Positions 61,552 to 64,000 of a DNA stretch of 64,000 nucleotides are shown piece after piece. A program made the position numbers and the translations under genes. Numbering within the stretch: the stretch's first letter is position 1; each line of letters begins with the position of its first letter. The stretch comes from Aquanectria penicillioides (taxonomy: Eukaryota > Ascomycota > Sordariomycetes > Hypocreales > Nectriaceae): NCBI GenBank assembly GCA_003415625.1, contig PYIU01000009.1, positions 3,445,802 to 3,509,801 of the forward strand, in the 5' to 3' direction. The notes beneath the pieces were generated by a model that was not told the origin of the DNA, did no database searches, and saw only the letters and a list, made by a program, of their open reading frames with translations.

Positions 61552-62182
61552 TGTTGGGTTTGTAGGGTTTTCTGAGCGTAGGAGAAGAGCAAATTTTTGA
61601 GTTACCAATTCAAACATTGGACAAGGTCAGACTACGGCAAATCACTCTTGAAAGTGCCAAATAGAAATGCAAGACAAGCAACACGAAGGTATGAGGGGGC
61701 AGACTAGTTTATGCCAGTCTCATTCGAGCCTCGGTAACGGTGGTAGGTGACAATGGTCAGGAGCGGTTGGGTTGCATGACTGATATCGGGCCGCGTTCTG
61801 CCTACGTGGAATCGAAACACCCAATAAGGCTTGAAGAAGAAATCGCCCTCTCATGTGAAAACCTGCAGAAAAGGCAGCTGAAAATGCAGAGCGGCACTGC
61901 AGAGTGTTTCATTGGATCCCGCGTGAAAAGACACAACCAACATGCATAACGCCTGGCATATCCTGGTTGATTATCCTAAAACCCGGCCTAACAATGCTAC
62001 CACCTGATACACCATTTCGTCTATTTTAAGACAAAGGATTCGCTTGTCGGTGGGAAAAAGAGACGCAAGTTCCAATAAAAGCGTAAGGCACCTGGTAATG
62101 TGTCTATATCCCCTCTTCATCAATCTTGAACTAGCTCCATCACAAGTCAGCACAACATTCGCGTTGCGACAGATTATTCACT
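61552..62182. promoter_or_regulatory. Divergent promoter region between coiled-coil gene and Hsp70-like gene
   Basis: Head-to-head spacing of about 630 bp with no gene inside. No heat-shock element array (repeated nGAAn) was evident by eye. Confidence 0.35.
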
Positions 62183-63885
62183 ATGACAACCGATTCTACC
62201 AAATTCAAGAATCTTTTCGGAGACCTGTCTGTTTCTGATACGTCAGAAGATAAGCTTATCATAGCTTTAGATTTCGGGACCACATATTCCGGCATCGCTT
62301 ACTGTTTCACGAACCAGCGGGATTGCACACCGCTTTCAGTCAAGAATTGGCCGGGTAAATTTAATAATTCTACATGATTTGTCGCTCTTATTAACATTTC
62401 CAATTTCAAGGAGCGGAGAGCCCTGATGCTCCTAAAGTTCCAACTCTAATTAAGTACAACAAAGAAAATCCCAACGAGTTTGAGTGGGGAGCAACTTTGA
62501 ACAACCAAAGCGATGGAATTGTTGGGGTGAAACTTCTTCTTGATCCTAAACAAGAAAGGCCATCGTATTTCATGTCGTCTAAGAAAAGTCTTCAGAAAGA
62601 GTTAAAAAGTTTACCAAAACATCCCAGCAAGGTTACAGCTGACTTCTTGGGGGCCATGTACAAACACGCAATATCGGAAATATCGAAAAAGTTCTCAAAG
62701 AACTACGTAGACCTATGTTCTAAAGAATATGTCTTAACTGGTGAGTCAAGCAATCAAATAAAGATGAGATGTTAACAACGAGTTCAGTGCCGGCCGTTTG
62801 GTCCGATGCCGCTAAAGATGCTACACTGAAGGCAAGCGCATTGCCTCCTATTTAGAATCATCTACTAATCTCCAGGTTTCAATTTCAGGCAGCTGAAATG
62901 GCAGGTCTCAACCCGGTTCAGCTAATCAAAGAGCCAGAAGCGGCAGCGTTGTGGACTGCGAAGAAGATGGACCGCAGGCTTTATCTTGACGAGACATTCA
63001 TCGTTTGCGATGCTGGTGGTGGCACCGTTGATTTGGTATCGTACAAAGTCGAAGCTGCACTTCCTAGGCTTAAGGTCAAAGAGGTTGTGCCTGGTACAGG
63101 TATGTTTAGCAATGGTATTGTTTGGTCTAGATTAATGTTAATATATCTAAGGCGGTATGTCTGGGTCCCTTGGGCTGAACAAAAAGTTTGCAGAAGCGGT
63201 TGAAATCCTTGTCGGGGATGAGCAGTGGGCTGAGCTCAAGTCGAGCAAGGCATTCTACTTAGCAAACAAGCAATTCAACCGAGATGTTAAGAGGTCATTC
63301 AAGGGAGGACTGGACGAGGAGTACTTCATCAATTTCCCAACTGCTACCTTAGAGGACGATGTCGACAACGGCCTTGAAAGTTGCAGTTGGAGGATGACCA
63401 GGTATTTATTACTGGATTTAAGACTTGGGTAAATGGAACTAAGCAAAAACTTTGTTACTAGTGATGACTTGAAGGACATTTTCGATCCACTTGTTACTGA
63501 TATTCTCAGGCTTATCAATGATCAAGTTCAAAAGGTCCAGCTAAAAGAAGGAACCAAAAGCCTAAAGGTCTGTCATCACACGTATGTTCTAGACTTTGAT
63601 GCTGAGTATCACAGGGAATATTTCTCGTCGGGGGCTTTGGAGGAAACCATTATCTCGTGGACCGAGTTCGAGACGAGCATCCCGACATAGAAATTCTCCA
63701 ACCCCCTGACGCCTGGGCCGCCATCGCAAAGTATGTTGAAACTAAAATTTCAGCTGTTAATTTTTTGACAACTCTCATTTGAAGGGGTGCGGCTCTCTCT
63801 AGAATGCCCCGTGAGGCAATCGTAACCAGCACATCCGCCACGCGTCATTACGGTGTTTCGGCGTGGGGACCTCATGATCCCATCC
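62183..63885 (+). CDS. Hsp70-like ATPase, 3' end lost at the telomere
   Basis: Hsp70-like (actin-fold) ATPase. Eight exons are inferred: 62183-62354, 62411-62740, 62788-62831, 62889-63099, 63152-63401, 63444-63567, 63615-63730 and 63785 onward; every junction keeps phase. Motifs in order: phosphate-1 ALDFGTTYSGIAY, YVLTVPAVWSDAAKDATL, LIKEPEAAALW, phosphate-2 IVCDAGGGTVDLVSY, PGTGGMSGSLGLNKKF, KDIFDPLVTDIL, and the adenosine-binding GIFLVGGFGGNHYL followed by ILQPPDAWAAIAKGAAL. The third intron (62832-62888) is GC-AG with a consensus AG|GCAAG donor; the 42 nt intron at 63402 is the least certain. About 449 codons remain; after ATRHYGVSAWGPHDP the frame enters TTAGGG repeats and never meets a stop. 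Fungal relatives are usually longer by over 100 residues, so it is truncated. Confidence 0.85.
62832..62888 (+). other. GC-AG intron in the Hsp70-like gene
   Basis: Donor AAG|GCAAGC and acceptor AATTTCAG remove 57 nt in phase 0, joining ATLK to AAEMAGL exactly as expected in the Hsp70 family. Reading through would hit a TAG. Confidence 0.75.
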
Positions 63886-64000
63886 TTAGGGTTAGGGTTA
63901 GGGTTAGGGTTAGGGTTAGGGTTAGGGTTAGGGTTAGGGTTAGGGTTAGGGTTAGGGTTAGGGTTAGGGTTAGGGTTAGGGTTAGGGTTAGGGTTAGGGT
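63886..64000 (+). repeat. Telomere repeat (TTAGGG)n
   Basis: 115 bp, 19 perfect TTAGGG units plus one base, continuing to the window end. G-rich strand running 5' to 3' toward the end marks a right chromosome end. No subtelomeric repeat separates it from coding sequence. Confidence 0.98.

Overview
The window is the right-hand end of a chromosome from a filamentous ascomycete (Pezizomycotina). Signs: about 115 bp of perfect TTAGGG telomere repeat at 63886-64000, genes with short 42-86 nt GT-AG introns, a fungal Zn2Cys6 regulator, and a roughly 33 kb AT-rich block whose repeats differ almost only by C/T and G/A transitions, the mark of repeat-induced point mutation (RIP). The species cannot be named from this.

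Layout: (1) 173-3561, a CHAT (caspase-like) protein gene tail-to-tail with a small gene resembling the fungal gasdermin-like family; both carry apparent lesions. (2) 4802-5813, a PEX11-type peroxisome gene. (3) 7465-14927, three accessory genes: a coiled-coil protein of unknown function, a putative papain-like cysteine peptidase, and a six-exon protein with an HNH/beta-beta-alpha-metal nuclease-like motif. (4) 14928-18487, gene-poor, with a 3 x 102 bp tandem repeat and a Copia-type LTR relic. (5) 18488-21363, a short-chain dehydrogenase divergent from a Zn2Cys6 transcription factor. (6) 22805-24128, a secreted DOMON/cytochrome b561 membrane protein. (7) 26200-59215, RIP-degraded nested retrotransposons: a Copia element interrupted by a 641 bp TRIM-like element, itself interrupted by a 12.4 kb Gypsy element; a second 12.4 kb Gypsy copy lies further on. 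All four Gypsy LTRs are exactly 383 bp. The whole block sits between direct repeats about 33 kb apart. (8) 60264-61551, an uncharacterised coiled-coil protein gene. (9) 62183-63885, an Hsp70-like gene whose reading frame runs straight into the telomere, so the chromosome end appears to have formed inside it.

The genes do not form one pathway. The leading functional hypothesis is a protease-activated pore-former (CHAT plus gasdermin-like) regulated-cell-death pair, now decaying. A second is an accessory set of peptidase and nuclease genes of possible conflict or effector role. The telomere-truncated Hsp70 and the fully datable transposon nest are the clearest structural results. Exon coordinates were derived by hand from reading frames and splice signals; no alignment or transcript data were available.
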